Source: Stenotrophomonas aracearum (GTDB taxonomy: Bacteria; Pseudomonadota; Gammaproteobacteria; Xanthomonadales; Xanthomonadaceae). Taken from it: DNA of 64,000 bases. A program made the position numbers and the translations under genes. The notes under the pieces were generated by a model. That model was not told where the DNA came from, made no database searches, and saw only the letters and a list, made by a program, of their open reading frames with translations. The stretch is from contig NZ_CP115543.1 in the NCBI RefSeq assembly GCF_031834615.1, positions 1,375,001-1,439,000 of the forward strand. The letters are read 5' to 3'. This document shows positions 44,746 to 52,820 of this stretch, one piece after another; position 1 is the stretch's first letter, and the number at the start of each line of letters is the position of its first letter.

Positions 44746-45927
44746 ATGAGCCAGACATCCGCTCCCGCTGCCGCCCCGGCAGCTCCTTCCCGTCGCGGCA
44801 AGCTGCTGCGTGGCCTGCTGGCCATCGTGGTGCTGCTGATCGCGGCGGCCGCGCTGTGGTACTTCATGTTCGGCCGCTGGTTCGAAGAAACCGACGACGC
44901 CTACGTGCAGGGCAACCAGGTGCAGATCACCCCGCTGATCACCGGTACGGTGGTGGCGATCAACGCTGACGACGGCATGCGCGTGGAGCGCGGCCAGCTG
45001 TTGGTGCAGCTGGACCCGGCCGACACCGACGTAGCGCTGCAGCAGGCCCGCGCCAACCTGGCCAAGACCGTGCGCCAGACCCGCGGTCTGTACCGCAGCG
45101 TGGAAGGTGCGCAGGCCGAACTGAGCGCGCGCCAGGTCACCCTGAACCGCGTGCGCGAAGACTTCGCCCGCCGCAAGGGCCTGGCCGCAACGGGCGCGAT
45201 TTCCGATGAAGAGCTGGCGCATGCGCGCAACGAGCTGGCGGCGGCCGAAGCGGCCGTGGCCGGGTCGCGCGAGTCGTTCGAGCGCAACAATGCGCTGGTC
45301 GACGACACCGTGATTGCCACCCAGCCGGACGTGCAGGCGGCCGCGGCGCAGCTGCGCCAGGCGTACCTCAACAATGCCCGCGCGGGCATCGTGGCGCCAG
45401 TCAGCGGCTACGTGGCGCGTCGTTCGGTGCAGGTTGGCCAGCGCGTGCAGCCGGGCAATGCTCTGATGGCGGTGGTGCCGACCGAGCAGATGTGGGTGGA
45501 AGCGAACTTCAAGGAAACCCAGCTGCGCCACATGCGCCTGGGCCAGGAAGTGGAGCTGCGCTCGGACCTGTACGGCGGTGAGGTGAAGTACAAGGGCCGC
45601 ATCGACAGCCTGGGCCTGGGCACCGGTTCGGCGTTCTCGCTGCTGCCGGCGCAGAACGCGAGCGGCAACTGGATCAAGATCGTGCAGCGCGTGCCGGTGC
45701 GCATCGCCATCGATGCGAAGCAGCTGGCCGACAATCCGCTGCGCATCGGTCTGTCGATGAAGGCCGAGGTGAGCCTGCGCGACCAGAAGGGCACGGTGCT
45801 GCCGACCGCGCCGGCGAAGGGCCAGGTGTTCGACACCGACGTGTACGCCACGCAGCTGCACAACGCCGACGAGGTGATCCACGAGATCATCCAGGACAAC
45901 CTGCCGCGCCAGGCGAAGGCAAGCTGA
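44746..45927 (+). CDS. emrA: Membrane fusion protein EmrA
   Basis: This 393-aa HlyD/EmrA-type periplasmic adaptor has one N-terminal membrane anchor (LLAIVVLLIAAAALWYFMFG). The lipoyl/barrel-sandwich motif DDAYVQGNQVQITPLITGTV follows, then long coiled-coil helices and the returning lipoyl half NARAGIVAPVSGYVARRSVQVGQ. It links EmrB in the inner membrane to EmrC. It lies 7 bp before emrB. Confidence 0.95.
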   Translation: MSQTSAPAAAPAAPSRRGKLLRGLLAIVVLLIAAAALWYFMFGRWFEETDDAYVQGNQVQITPLITGTVVAINADDGMRVERGQLLVQLDPADTDVALQQARANLAKTVRQTRGLYRSVEGAQAELSARQVTLNRVREDFARRKGLAATGAISDEELAHARNELAAAEAAVAGSRESFERNNALVDDTVIATQPDVQAAAAQLRQAYLNNARAGIVAPVSGYVARRSVQVGQRVQPGNALMAVVPTEQMWVEANFKETQLRHMRLGQEVELRSDLYGGEVKYKGRIDSLGLGTGSAFSLLPAQNASGNWIKIVQRVPVRIAIDAKQLADNPLRIGLSMKAEVSLRDQKGTVLPTAPAKGQVFDTDVYATQLHNADEVIHEIIQDNLPRQAKAS

Positions 45928-45934
45928 GGCCATC

Positions 45935-47521
45935 ATGTCCGCACAAGCTCCCGCCGCACCCGGTGTTCCGGGTGCGCCGTCGGCGCCAGGTGCGACCGGC
46001 GCGTTCCGGCCGGCCAATGTCGCGCTGTGTACTGCTGGCCTGGCCATGGCCTCGTTCATGCAGGTGCTCGACACCACCATCGCCAACGTTTCGCTGCCGA
46101 CCATCGCCGGCAACCTGGGCGCCAGTTCGCAGCAGGCGACCTGGGTCATTACCTCGTTCGCGGTCAGTACGGCGATCGCGCTGCCGCTCACCGGTTGGCT
46201 GAGCCGCCGGTTCGGCGAGACCAAGCTGTTCATCTGGGCGACGCTGTCGTTCGTGGTGGCGTCGCTGTTGTGTGGCCTGGCGCAGAGCATGGGCATGCTG
46301 GTGGTGTCGCGTGCGCTGCAGGGGTTCGTGGCGGGGCCGATGTACCCGATCACGCAGTCGCTGCTGGTATCGATCTACCCACGCGAGAAACGCGGGCAGG
46401 CGCTGGCGCTGCTGGCGATGATCACGGTGGTGGCGCCGATCTGCGGTCCGATCCTGGGCGGCTGGATCACGGACAACTACAGTTGGGAATGGATCTTCCT
46501 GATCAACGTGCCACTGGGCATTTTCGCGGCGTTGGTGGTGGGCAACCAGTTGAAGGGGCGCCCGGAGCACATCGAAAAGCCGAAGATGGACTACGTGGGC
46601 CTGATCACGCTGGTGATCGGCGTGGGTGCGCTGCAGCTGGTGCTGGACCTGGGCAACGATGAGGACTGGTTCAGTTCGCCGATGATCGTGGCGCTGGCCT
46701 GTGTGTCGGTGGTGGCGCTGGCGGTGTTCCTGATCTGGGAGCTGACCGACAAGGATCCGATCGTGGACCTGCGGTTGTTCCGGCATCGGAATTTCCGGGC
46801 GGGCACGCTGGCGATGGTGGTGGCGTACGCGGCATTCTTCAGTGTGTCGCTGCTGATCCCGCAGTGGTTGCAGCGCGACATGGGCTATACGGCGATCTGG
46901 GCGGGGCTGGCAACGGCGCCGATCGGTATCCTGCCGGTGATCATGACGCCGTTCGTGGGCAAGTATGCGTCGCGCTTCGACATGCGCTGGATCGCGTCGA
47001 TCGCGTTCGTGTTCCTGTCGTTCACCAGTTTCATGCGCTCGGGTTTCAACCTGCAGGTGGACTTCACGCACGTGGCGGGGGTGCAGCTGATCATGGGCAT
47101 TGGCGTGGCATTGTTCTTCATGCCGGTGCTGCAGATCCTGCTGTCGGACCTGGACGGTCGCGAGATTGCGGCGGGTTCGGGCCTGGCGACGTTCCTGCGT
47201 ACGCTGGGCGGCAGTTTCGCGGCGTCGCTGACGACGTGGCTGTGGGCACACCGCACGCAGGAGCACCACGCGCACCTGACCGAAAGCATTTCGGTGTACA
47301 CGCCGGGCATGCAGGAAAAGGTGGCGGCAATGGGGCAGGGCGACCTGCAGCATGGTGCGGCGGCGTTGAACAACATGATCAACCACCAGGCATCGCAGAT
47401 GGGCTTCAACGACATCTTCTTCCTGCTGGGCTGGGTGTTCCTGGCGATCATCGCCTTCCTGTGGCTGGCCAAGCCGCCATTCGGCGCAGGCGCCGGTGCG
47501 GCGTCGGCTGGTGGTCACTGA
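45935..47521 (+). CDS. emrB: MFS multidrug efflux transporter EmrB (DHA2)
   Basis: This 528-aa inner-membrane transporter of the 14-segment DHA2 family exports drugs by proton antiport. Visible motifs are LDTTIANVSLPTIAGNLGAS (motif D1), WLSRRFGETKLF (motif A), ALQGFVAGPMYPI and motif C (ITVVAPICGPILGGWITD). EmrCAB of S. maltophilia exports hydrophobic compounds such as CCCP and nalidixic acid; the same role is expected here. A terminator follows at 47543. Confidence 0.95.
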   Translation: MSAQAPAAPGVPGAPSAPGATGAFRPANVALCTAGLAMASFMQVLDTTIANVSLPTIAGNLGASSQQATWVITSFAVSTAIALPLTGWLSRRFGETKLFIWATLSFVVASLLCGLAQSMGMLVVSRALQGFVAGPMYPITQSLLVSIYPREKRGQALALLAMITVVAPICGPILGGWITDNYSWEWIFLINVPLGIFAALVVGNQLKGRPEHIEKPKMDYVGLITLVIGVGALQLVLDLGNDEDWFSSPMIVALACVSVVALAVFLIWELTDKDPIVDLRLFRHRNFRAGTLAMVVAYAAFFSVSLLIPQWLQRDMGYTAIWAGLATAPIGILPVIMTPFVGKYASRFDMRWIASIAFVFLSFTSFMRSGFNLQVDFTHVAGVQLIMGIGVALFFMPVLQILLSDLDGREIAAGSGLATFLRTLGGSFAASLTTWLWAHRTQEHHAHLTESISVYTPGMQEKVAAMGQGDLQHGAAALNNMINHQASQMGFNDIFFLLGWVFLAIIAFLWLAKPPFGAGAGAASAGGH

Positions 47522-47542
47522 CCGCGCGCATCGGTGCATACG

Positions 47543-47576
47543 AAAGCCCCGCAGAAATGCGGGGCTTTTCTTTTGT
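47543..47576 (+). terminator. Intrinsic terminator of emrRCAB
   Basis: Stem AAAGCCCCGC / GCGGGGCTTT with a 6-nt loop, followed by TCTTTTG, 21 bp after the emrB stop. Confidence 0.9.
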
Positions 47577-47612
47577 GCGCGCCGCGACGTTTCATGCGTG
47601 GCGAGACGCCGC

Positions 47613-47634
47613 GTAGTGCCGGCCGCCGGCCGGC
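47613..47634 (+). repeat. GTAG palindrome (SMAG-like)
   Basis: GTAG then TGCCGGCC GCC GGCCGGC. It starts the gene-free stretch 47577-48408, which is made almost wholly of repeats: copies 6 and 7 of the large element in inverted orientation and several GTAG units. Confidence 0.85.
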
Positions 47635-47656
47635 TCCACGGATTGCATGAGATCTC

Positions 47657-47860
47657 GGAGAGCTGGGCTCTGCCCAGCTCGCTGTTGGATTCAGGCGAAC
47701 AGCTCGGGTCTGCGCGGTTCCCCTGGTCAGGGCCGTCGGGTGCGGGTTTGTGGGGGACGCTGCAAGTACGTCCATGTAAGCTCATCGCCGCATCCATGCG
47801 GCTCGTGCCCCCTCAAACCCACCCCCGCCGACCCTTCGACAGTGCGTCGGAGGCCATGGG
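47657..47860 (+). repeat. Large palindromic intergenic element, copy 6
   Basis: It begins with a GGAG-headed palindrome (47657-47679, AGCTGGGC/GCCCAGCT). The TTGGATTCAGGCGAACAGC flank follows, then 27-nt arms (47730-47756 with 47808-47834) and the inner CCGCATCCATGCGG hairpin, closing with CTTCGACAGTGCGTCGG. It is nearly the same as copy 5. Confidence 0.88.
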
Positions 47861-47917
47861 AAGAGCCGTTGTGCCGACCGTTGGTCGACACGAATGCGTG
47901 GGCTGATGGTCTACGGT

Positions 47918-47984
47918 GGACACGCATGGCGTGTCACTACGCGACTGGTTCGCTTCGGGCGGTAGGGTTGGTTCCCAAACAACC
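47918..47984. repeat. Two GTAG palindromes between large elements
   Basis: GACACGC type on the minus strand (47918-47940) and GTAG-GGTTG...CAACC on the plus strand (47962-47984). The pair repeats the layout at 31801-31861. Confidence 0.75.
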
Positions 47985-48070
47985 GCTGTGAACAAACCAA
48001 CGTCCGGTGACGCATGAGCATTGAACGAGTCAATGCGTCGGCCAGCGGCCGACATCGGCGTCTCCCCAGG

Positions 48071-48268
48071 CCACCGGCCAACTGTCAAAGGGTCGCCCGG
48101 GGTCGGTTTGCGGGGGACTCGGCGCCATGGATGGCGTCCGCGTAGCCTACACGGACGTACTTGCGGCGACCCCGCAAACCGGCACCGGGCGGCCCAGGCC
48201 AGGGAAACCACGCAGCCCCGAGCTGTTCGCCTGAATCCAACAGCGAGCTGGGCAGAGCCCAGCTCTAC
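48071..48268 (-). repeat. Large palindromic intergenic element, copy 7 (with SMAG)
   Basis: Arms 48090-48116 and 48170-48195 pair with about three mismatches. On the minus strand the interior reads AAGTACGTCCGTGTAGGCT, then GGCGCCATCCATGGCG arms (in part). It is flanked by TTGGATTCAGGCGAACAGC and a GTAG palindrome (48246-48268). It faces copy 6. Confidence 0.88.
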
Positions 48269-48313
48269 GCGAGGTGTGCAATCCGACCACCGGGATCGCA
48301 TGCAATTGGAGGA

Positions 48314-48335
48314 GCCGGCCGGCGGCCGGCACTAC
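48314..48335 (-). repeat. GTAG palindrome (SMAG-like)
   Basis: On the minus strand GTAG then TGCCGGCCGCCGGCCGGC, the inverted partner of the unit at 47613; the two bracket the repeat block. Confidence 0.85.
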
Positions 48336-48366
48336 AGAGGGTTACGCGTGCGGCAAACCCCGGAAA

Positions 48367-48391
48367 CGAAAAAACCCGCTTTCGCGGGTTT
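48367..48391 (-). terminator. Terminator of tRNA-Leu copy 1
   Basis: On the minus strand AAACCCGC / GCGGGTTT with a 4-nt loop followed by TTTCG. It is identical downstream of all three tRNA copies. Confidence 0.9.
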
Positions 48392-48408
48392 GATCATTTA
48401 CCGAGTCG

Positions 48409-48495
48409 TGGTGCCCAGGAGAGGACTCGAACCTCCACGAAGTTGCCCCCGCTAGCACCTGAAGCTAGTGCGTCTACCAATTCCGCCACCTGGGC
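48409..48495 (-). tRNA. tRNA-Leu (anticodon CAG), copy 1
   Basis: 87 nt including the encoded CCA. The acceptor stem GCCCAGG / CCTGGGC encloses a D-arm with GGTAGACGC. The anticodon loop TTCAGGT lies in stem ACTAGC-GCTAGC (anticodon CAG), followed by a long class II variable arm and the T-arm GGTTCGAGTCC. It reads CUG codons, very frequent in this genome. Confidence 0.97.
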
Positions 48496-48584
48496 GACTC
48501 AGGAGGAGAATTCTGCGGGAGAACGGCGAATGTGTCAACAGCATGTCGCAGAAAAAATCGTTCGCGACGGGCATGGCGCAGAAA

Positions 48585-48609
48585 CGAAAAAACCCGCTTT
48601 CGCGGGTTT
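48585..48609 (-). terminator. Terminator of tRNA-Leu copy 2
   Basis: The same AAACCCGC / GCGGGTTT hairpin and T-run as copy 1, so each tRNA appears to be an independent unit. Confidence 0.9.
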
Positions 48610-48626
48610 GATCATTTACCGAGTCG

Positions 48627-48713
48627 TGGTGCCCAGGAGAGGACTCGAACCTCCACGAAGTTGCCCCCGCTAGCACCTGAAGCTAGTGCGTCTACCAATT
48701 CCGCCACCTGGGC
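48627..48713 (-). tRNA. tRNA-Leu (anticodon CAG), copy 2
   Basis: Identical in sequence to copy 1, offset by exactly 218 bp. The spacer of 131 bp to copy 1 is not itself a repeat beyond the terminator and about 10 bp of 5' flank. Confidence 0.97.
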
Positions 48714-48812
48714 GACTCAGGGGGCGAATTATGCGGATCGCCCCAAGGTCTGTCAACGCATTCTGCAGCGGCGATAGGCATACTCGGCCGACACCGATGG
48801 TCTGGAGGTTCC

Positions 48813-49499
48813 ATGGCATTGCCGATCCTGCACGCCCACCCGCTCTCGTCGTGCTGCCAGAAGGTGGTGATCGCCGCCCATGCGCTTGGCGTTGCGCTCG
48901 ACCAGCAGCTCCTGAACCTCGGCGACCCCGCACAGCGCGAAGCGCTCGATGCCCGCTCCCCCGCCGGCAAGATGCCCCTGCTGGTCGACCAGGGCAGGGC
49001 AGTGGCCGAGACCAGCATCATCATCGAGTACCTGCAGCAGCACCACGCCACCGACGGCGCGCGCCTGATTCCACTCGACCCCGACGCCGCACTCGCCGTC
49101 CGCTTCTGGGACCGCTTCTGCGACTTTTACCTCATGACCCCCATGCAGGCGCTCACCGCGGAACTGCTCAAGCCGGAAGAACGCCGCAGCGAAGAAAGCG
49201 CCGCAGCCGCACGCGCACTGCTGCTCAGAAGCTACGCCGCGCTCAACCGCCAGCTCGAGGGTCGCACCTGGCTGGCCGGCGAAGACTTCAGCATGGCCGA
49301 CTGCGCCGCTTCACCCGCGCTGTTCTATGCCATCGCCTATGTGCCGGTGCCGGACACCGAACGACATCTGCTCGCCTACTTCGAACGTCTGATGGCGCAC
49401 CCATCGGTGGCGGCGGTTGTTGACGCGGCTCGGCCCTGGTTCAAGTATTTCCCCGGCAGGGCGGGGTTGGCGTCGCGGTTCTACATGCCGGACGCCTGA
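48813..49499 (+). CDS. Glutathione S-transferase family protein
   Basis: This 228-aa cytosolic GST has an N-terminal thioredoxin-fold domain (ILHAHPLSSCCQKVVIAAHALGV; SPAGKMPLLVDQG with the cis-Pro region; ETSIIIEYL glutathione-binding motif). An all-helical C-terminal domain follows, with WLAGEDFSMADCAASPALF. A GGAGG site precedes the ATG. It is encoded on the plus strand between tRNA-Leu copies 2 and 3, and its stop lies against the repeated terminator unit of copy 3. Substrate is unknown. Confidence 0.9.
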   Translation: MALPILHAHPLSSCCQKVVIAAHALGVALDQQLLNLGDPAQREALDARSPAGKMPLLVDQGRAVAETSIIIEYLQQHHATDGARLIPLDPDAALAVRFWDRFCDFYLMTPMQALTAELLKPEERRSEESAAAARALLLRSYAALNRQLEGRTWLAGEDFSMADCAASPALFYAIAYVPVPDTERHLLAYFERLMAHPSVAAVVDAARPWFKYFPGRAGLASRFYMPDA

Positions 49500-49501
49500 A
49501 A

Positions 49502-49526
49502 CGAAAAAACCCGCTTTCGCGGGTTT
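49502..49526 (-). terminator. Terminator of tRNA-Leu copy 3 (3' of the GST gene)
   Basis: The same hairpin as for copies 1 and 2. Since it starts within 10 bp of the GST stop it may also help end GST transcription from the other side. Confidence 0.88.
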
Positions 49527-49543
49527 GATCATTTACCGAGTCG

Positions 49544-49630
49544 TGGTGCCCAGGAGAGGACTCGAACCTCCACGAAGTTGCCCCCGCTAGCACCTGAAGC
49601 TAGTGCGTCTACCAATTCCGCCACCTGGGC
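49544..49630 (-). tRNA. tRNA-Leu (anticodon CAG), copy 3
   Basis: Identical to copies 1 and 2 over all 87 nt, with the same terminator and 5' flank (CCCCTGAGTC). Confidence 0.97.
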
Positions 49631-49758
49631 GACTCAGGGGGCGAATTGTGGGCATGTCCGCGAAGGTTGTCAACGCTTTTGTTAAATTTCTTCACATTCC
49701 TGCATGGGGGTCGCCAATGACCCATTCTGCACACCGCCACGCGGTACCATGGAGGTCG

Positions 49759-52230
49759 ATGAAAACAAAGAAACCGACCCGGGGCGCGAAAGCCCCCAAG
49801 TCTCCGGCGCCGAAGCAGGCCGCCGGTCCGTCGGGCAAGCCCCGCGCTGGCGCTGCCAAGTCTGGCAAGAAGCTGCCGCCCTGGATGCCCGAGTCCATGA
49901 ACACCCCCGCGCCGCCCCGTGGCGGCAAGCGCAGCGGCCCCCGGCCGGACCACGGCGCACCGGTCCCGACCCGTCGCAATCCGCACCCGATGCCTGCCGG
50001 CAGCCCGGTGGACGACCCCTATGCGGCCCGCGAAGCTGAACGCTATGCCCAGCCCATCGCCAGCCGCGAAGCCATCCTGCAGCTGCTCGACCGCTGCGAC
50101 GGCCCGCAGACCCATGAAGAGGTCGCCGTCCAGCTCGGCCTGACCGAACCCGACCGGGCCGACGCGCTCGGCAAGCGCCTGGGCACCATGGTCCGTGACG
50201 GCCAGCTGGTGCAGAACCGCCGCGGCGGCTTCGCCCCGGTCCAGGCCACCAACCTGATCACCGGCGTGGTGATCGCCAACCCCGAAGGGTTCGGCTTCCT
50301 GCGCCCGGTCGAAGGCGGCGACGACCTGTTCCTGGCCCCGTATGAAATGCGCAAGGTCATGCACGGCGACCGCGTGCTCGCCAACGTCACCGGCATCGAC
50401 CGCCGCGGCCGCCGCGAAGGCAGCATCGCGCGCGTGCTCGAGCGCGGCATGACCCGCATGATCGGGCGCTTCAGCGTCGAGTTCGGCATCAACTACGTGG
50501 TGCCCGACGACAAGCGCATCCAGCGCAACGTGCAGATCCCGCCCGACCAGACCGGCGACGCCCGCGACGGGCAGCTCGTGGTGTGCGAAATCACCCAGCC
50601 GCCGGACTCCCGGCGCCCGCCGATCGGCCGCATCATCGCCGTGCTCGGCGACAAGCTCACCGCCTCGCTGATCGTCGAAACCGCGATCCACGGCCATGAG
50701 CTGCCGTTCGAGTTCCCGCAGGCCGTGCTCGACGAAGCCGCCGCCGTGCCGATGCAGGTCGAGCCGCAGATGATCGGCAACCGCGTGGACCTGCGCAGCA
50801 CGCCGCTGGTCACCATCGACGGGGAAGACGCCAAGGACTTCGACGACGCCGTCTACTGCGAACCCAACGCCGAAGGCTTCCGCCTGGTGGTGGCCATCGC
50901 CGACGTCTCCAACTACGTCCGTCCCGGCACGCCGCTCGACGACGAAGCACAGAAGCGCGCCACCTCGGTGTACTTCCCCGGCTTCGTGGTGCCGATGCTG
51001 CCCGAGACCCTGTCCAACGGCATCTGCTCGCTGATGCCCAAGGTCGACCGCATGTGCTTCGTCTGCGACATGCAGGTCGGGCGCGACGGTGAAGTGGCGC
51101 ATGCCCGCTTCTACGAAGCAGTGATGAATTCGCACGCGCGCCTGACCTACAACCAGGTCTGGCAGGCGGTGGGCGAGAACGACCCGGCCGCGCGCAAGCA
51201 GATCGAGGCCGTGCTGCCCCAGGTTGAGCGCCTGCACCAGCTGTACAAGGTGCTGGCCAAGGCCCGCACCAAGCGCGGTGCGATCGAGTTCGAGTCGTCC
51301 GAAGTGCGCTTCGTGCTCGACAACACCGGTGAGGTCACCCAGGCCGGCATGATGGTGCGCAATGACGCGCACAAGCTGATCGAAGAGTGCATGATCGCCG
51401 CCAACGTGCAGGCTGCGCGCTACCTGCTCAGCAAGCACATGCCGGCCCCGTTCCGCGACCACGCAAAGCCGCCGGAAGCGAAGTACGACGACCTGCTGGA
51501 GTTCCTGAAGGAATTCAAGCTGAGCCTGCCGCCGTGGTCCAAGGTGCAGCCGGGCGACTACACCAAGCTGCTCAAGAAGGTGCGCGAGCGCCCCGACGCC
51601 GCCCTGCTGGAGTCGGTGCTGCTGCGCAGCCAGAGCCTGGCGGTGTATTCGCCGGACAACCAGGGCCACTTCGGCCTGGCGCTGGACGCTTACGCGCACT
51701 TCACCTCGCCGATCCGCCGCTATCCCGACCTGCTCGTGCACCGTGCGATCAAGCATGCGCTGAGCGGCAAGCCGCTGGACAAGTTCACCTACACCCAGCG
51801 CGAAATGGCCGCGCTGGCGCTGCAGTGCTCCGAACGCGAGCGCCGGGCCGACGAGGCCGAGCGTGAAGTGGACGAGCGTTACCGCGCCGCGTGGATGGAA
51901 AAGCACGTGGGCGGCGAGTTCGACGGCGTGATCAGCGGCGTGACCAGTTTCGGCCTGTTCGTCGAACTGGACGAGTCCAAGGTCAACGGCCTGGTCCATG
52001 TCACCCAGCTGCCGCACGACTATTACCAGTTCGACGCCACCCGCAAGACGCTGAGCGGCGAGCGCCGGGGCAAGAGCTACCGCCTGGGCGACCGCGTGCG
52101 GATCCTGGTGCTCAAGGCCAGCATGGAAGAGCGCAAGATCGACTTCCGCCTGGTCGAAGACAAGGAAGAGCAGGAGCCGACCCTGCCGCCCCGAGGCCAA
52201 CCCGCAAAAAGGCAGAAACAGAAGTATTGA
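49759..52230 (+). CDS. rnr: Ribonuclease R
   Basis: RNase R is a processive 3'-5' exoribonuclease that degrades structured RNA. The 823-aa protein begins with a basic Lys/Pro/Ala-rich tail (about 75 aa). A winged-helix domain (AILQLLDRCDGPQTHEEVAVQL) and two cold-shock domains follow. The RNB catalytic domain has the metal-binding Asp cluster in DGEDAKDFDDAV, and a C-terminal S1 domain (GEFDGVISGVTSFGLFVELD) comes last. It ends KRQKQKY. ATG 49759 with GGAGG just upstream is preferred; ATG 49717 is an alternative. It is divergent from the tRNA-Leu copy 3. Confidence 0.95.
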   Translation: MKTKKPTRGAKAPKSPAPKQAAGPSGKPRAGAAKSGKKLPPWMPESMNTPAPPRGGKRSGPRPDHGAPVPTRRNPHPMPAGSPVDDPYAAREAERYAQPIASREAILQLLDRCDGPQTHEEVAVQLGLTEPDRADALGKRLGTMVRDGQLVQNRRGGFAPVQATNLITGVVIANPEGFGFLRPVEGGDDLFLAPYEMRKVMHGDRVLANVTGIDRRGRREGSIARVLERGMTRMIGRFSVEFGINYVVPDDKRIQRNVQIPPDQTGDARDGQLVVCEITQPPDSRRPPIGRIIAVLGDKLTASLIVETAIHGHELPFEFPQAVLDEAAAVPMQVEPQMIGNRVDLRSTPLVTIDGEDAKDFDDAVYCEPNAEGFRLVVAIADVSNYVRPGTPLDDEAQKRATSVYFPGFVVPMLPETLSNGICSLMPKVDRMCFVCDMQVGRDGEVAHARFYEAVMNSHARLTYNQVWQAVGENDPAARKQIEAVLPQVERLHQLYKVLAKARTKRGAIEFESSEVRFVLDNTGEVTQAGMMVRNDAHKLIEECMIAANVQAARYLLSKHMPAPFRDHAKPPEAKYDDLLEFLKEFKLSLPPWSKVQPGDYTKLLKKVRERPDAALLESVLLRSQSLAVYSPDNQGHFGLALDAYAHFTSPIRRYPDLLVHRAIKHALSGKPLDKFTYTQREMAALALQCSERERRADEAEREVDERYRAAWMEKHVGGEFDGVISGVTSFGLFVELDESKVNGLVHVTQLPHDYYQFDATRKTLSGERRGKSYRLGDRVRILVLKASMEERKIDFRLVEDKEEQEPTLPPRGQPAKRQKQKY

Positions 52231-52231
52231 G

Positions 52232-52253
52232 GTAGTGCCGGCCGCTGGCCGGC
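52232..52253 (+). repeat. GTAG palindrome (SMAG-like)
   Basis: GTAG then TGCCGGCC GCT GGCCGGC, beginning 2 bp after the rnr stop. Confidence 0.82.
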
Positions 52254-52282
52254 TCCCCGCTGACCCGAAACGGAGTCCCCAC

Positions 52283-52756
52283 ATGAACCCGGTTCCCGAA
52301 TTCTCCGGTGGCTGCCAATGTGGGGCGATCCGCTTCCACGTCCGTGGCGCGCTGCCCGACCGCTCGATCTGCCACTGCCGGATGTGCCAGAAGGCCTTCG
52401 GCGCCTATTACGCACCGCTGGTGTCGGTGCGCGGCGCCGATTTCCGCTGGACCCGGGGTGAACCGCGCCGGTTCCAGTCCTCCAACCATTTCCGCCGGGG
52501 CTTCTGCGCCGACTGCGGGACCCCGCTGACCTATGAAGGCGAGGACGGCATGGCCGTGGCGGCCGGGGCCTTCGACGACCCCAGCCGGCTGCCGCCGACC
52601 GTCCAGTACGGGACCGAGTCCAAGCTGCCGTTCGTGGACCAGCTGGGCGGCCTGCCGGTGATCCTGCAGGAGGACGACCCGGACGCCGAGCGCCTGCGCA
52701 GCCTGGTCTCCCACCAGCACCCCGACCGCGACACCGAGCGCTGGCCACCCCGGTGA
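52283..52756 (+). CDS. GFA family zinc-binding protein
   Basis: This 157-aa protein belongs to the glutathione-dependent formaldehyde-activating (GFA)/CENP-V fold. The structural zinc Cys sit in GGCQCGAIRF and FCADCGTPL, and the catalytic-type zinc Cys in ICHCRMCQKAFG. The start MNPVPEF has GGAG upstream. Members range from formaldehyde handling to unknown functions; no formaldehyde dehydrogenase is adjacent here. It precedes rlmB by 64 bp. Confidence 0.88.
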   Translation: MNPVPEFSGGCQCGAIRFHVRGALPDRSICHCRMCQKAFGAYYAPLVSVRGADFRWTRGEPRRFQSSNHFRRGFCADCGTPLTYEGEDGMAVAAGAFDDPSRLPPTVQYGTESKLPFVDQLGGLPVILQEDDPDAERLRSLVSHQHPDRDTERWPPR

Positions 52757-52820
52757 TCCCGGGCGCCCGGCCTCCCGATGCTCTACCATTACCACCCCCT
52801 GTACCGGTCCCGCCCCCGCA

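Noticed and set aside
47866..47895. Additional GTAG-type palindrome (CCGACCGTTGGTCGACAC region)
   Set aside because: It has a GTTGGTC-type stem but no GTAG head; too degenerate to list as a separate unit.
48367..49630. Possible CRISPR-like or mobile repeat array
   Set aside because: The three long identical units are complete tRNA-Leu genes with terminators; spacing is irregular and there are no cas genes.
48409..49630. Integrative element at the tRNA-Leu cluster
   Set aside because: No integrase, att-site partial tRNA copy or phage gene is visible; only a GST gene lies between copies, and all three tRNA genes are complete.
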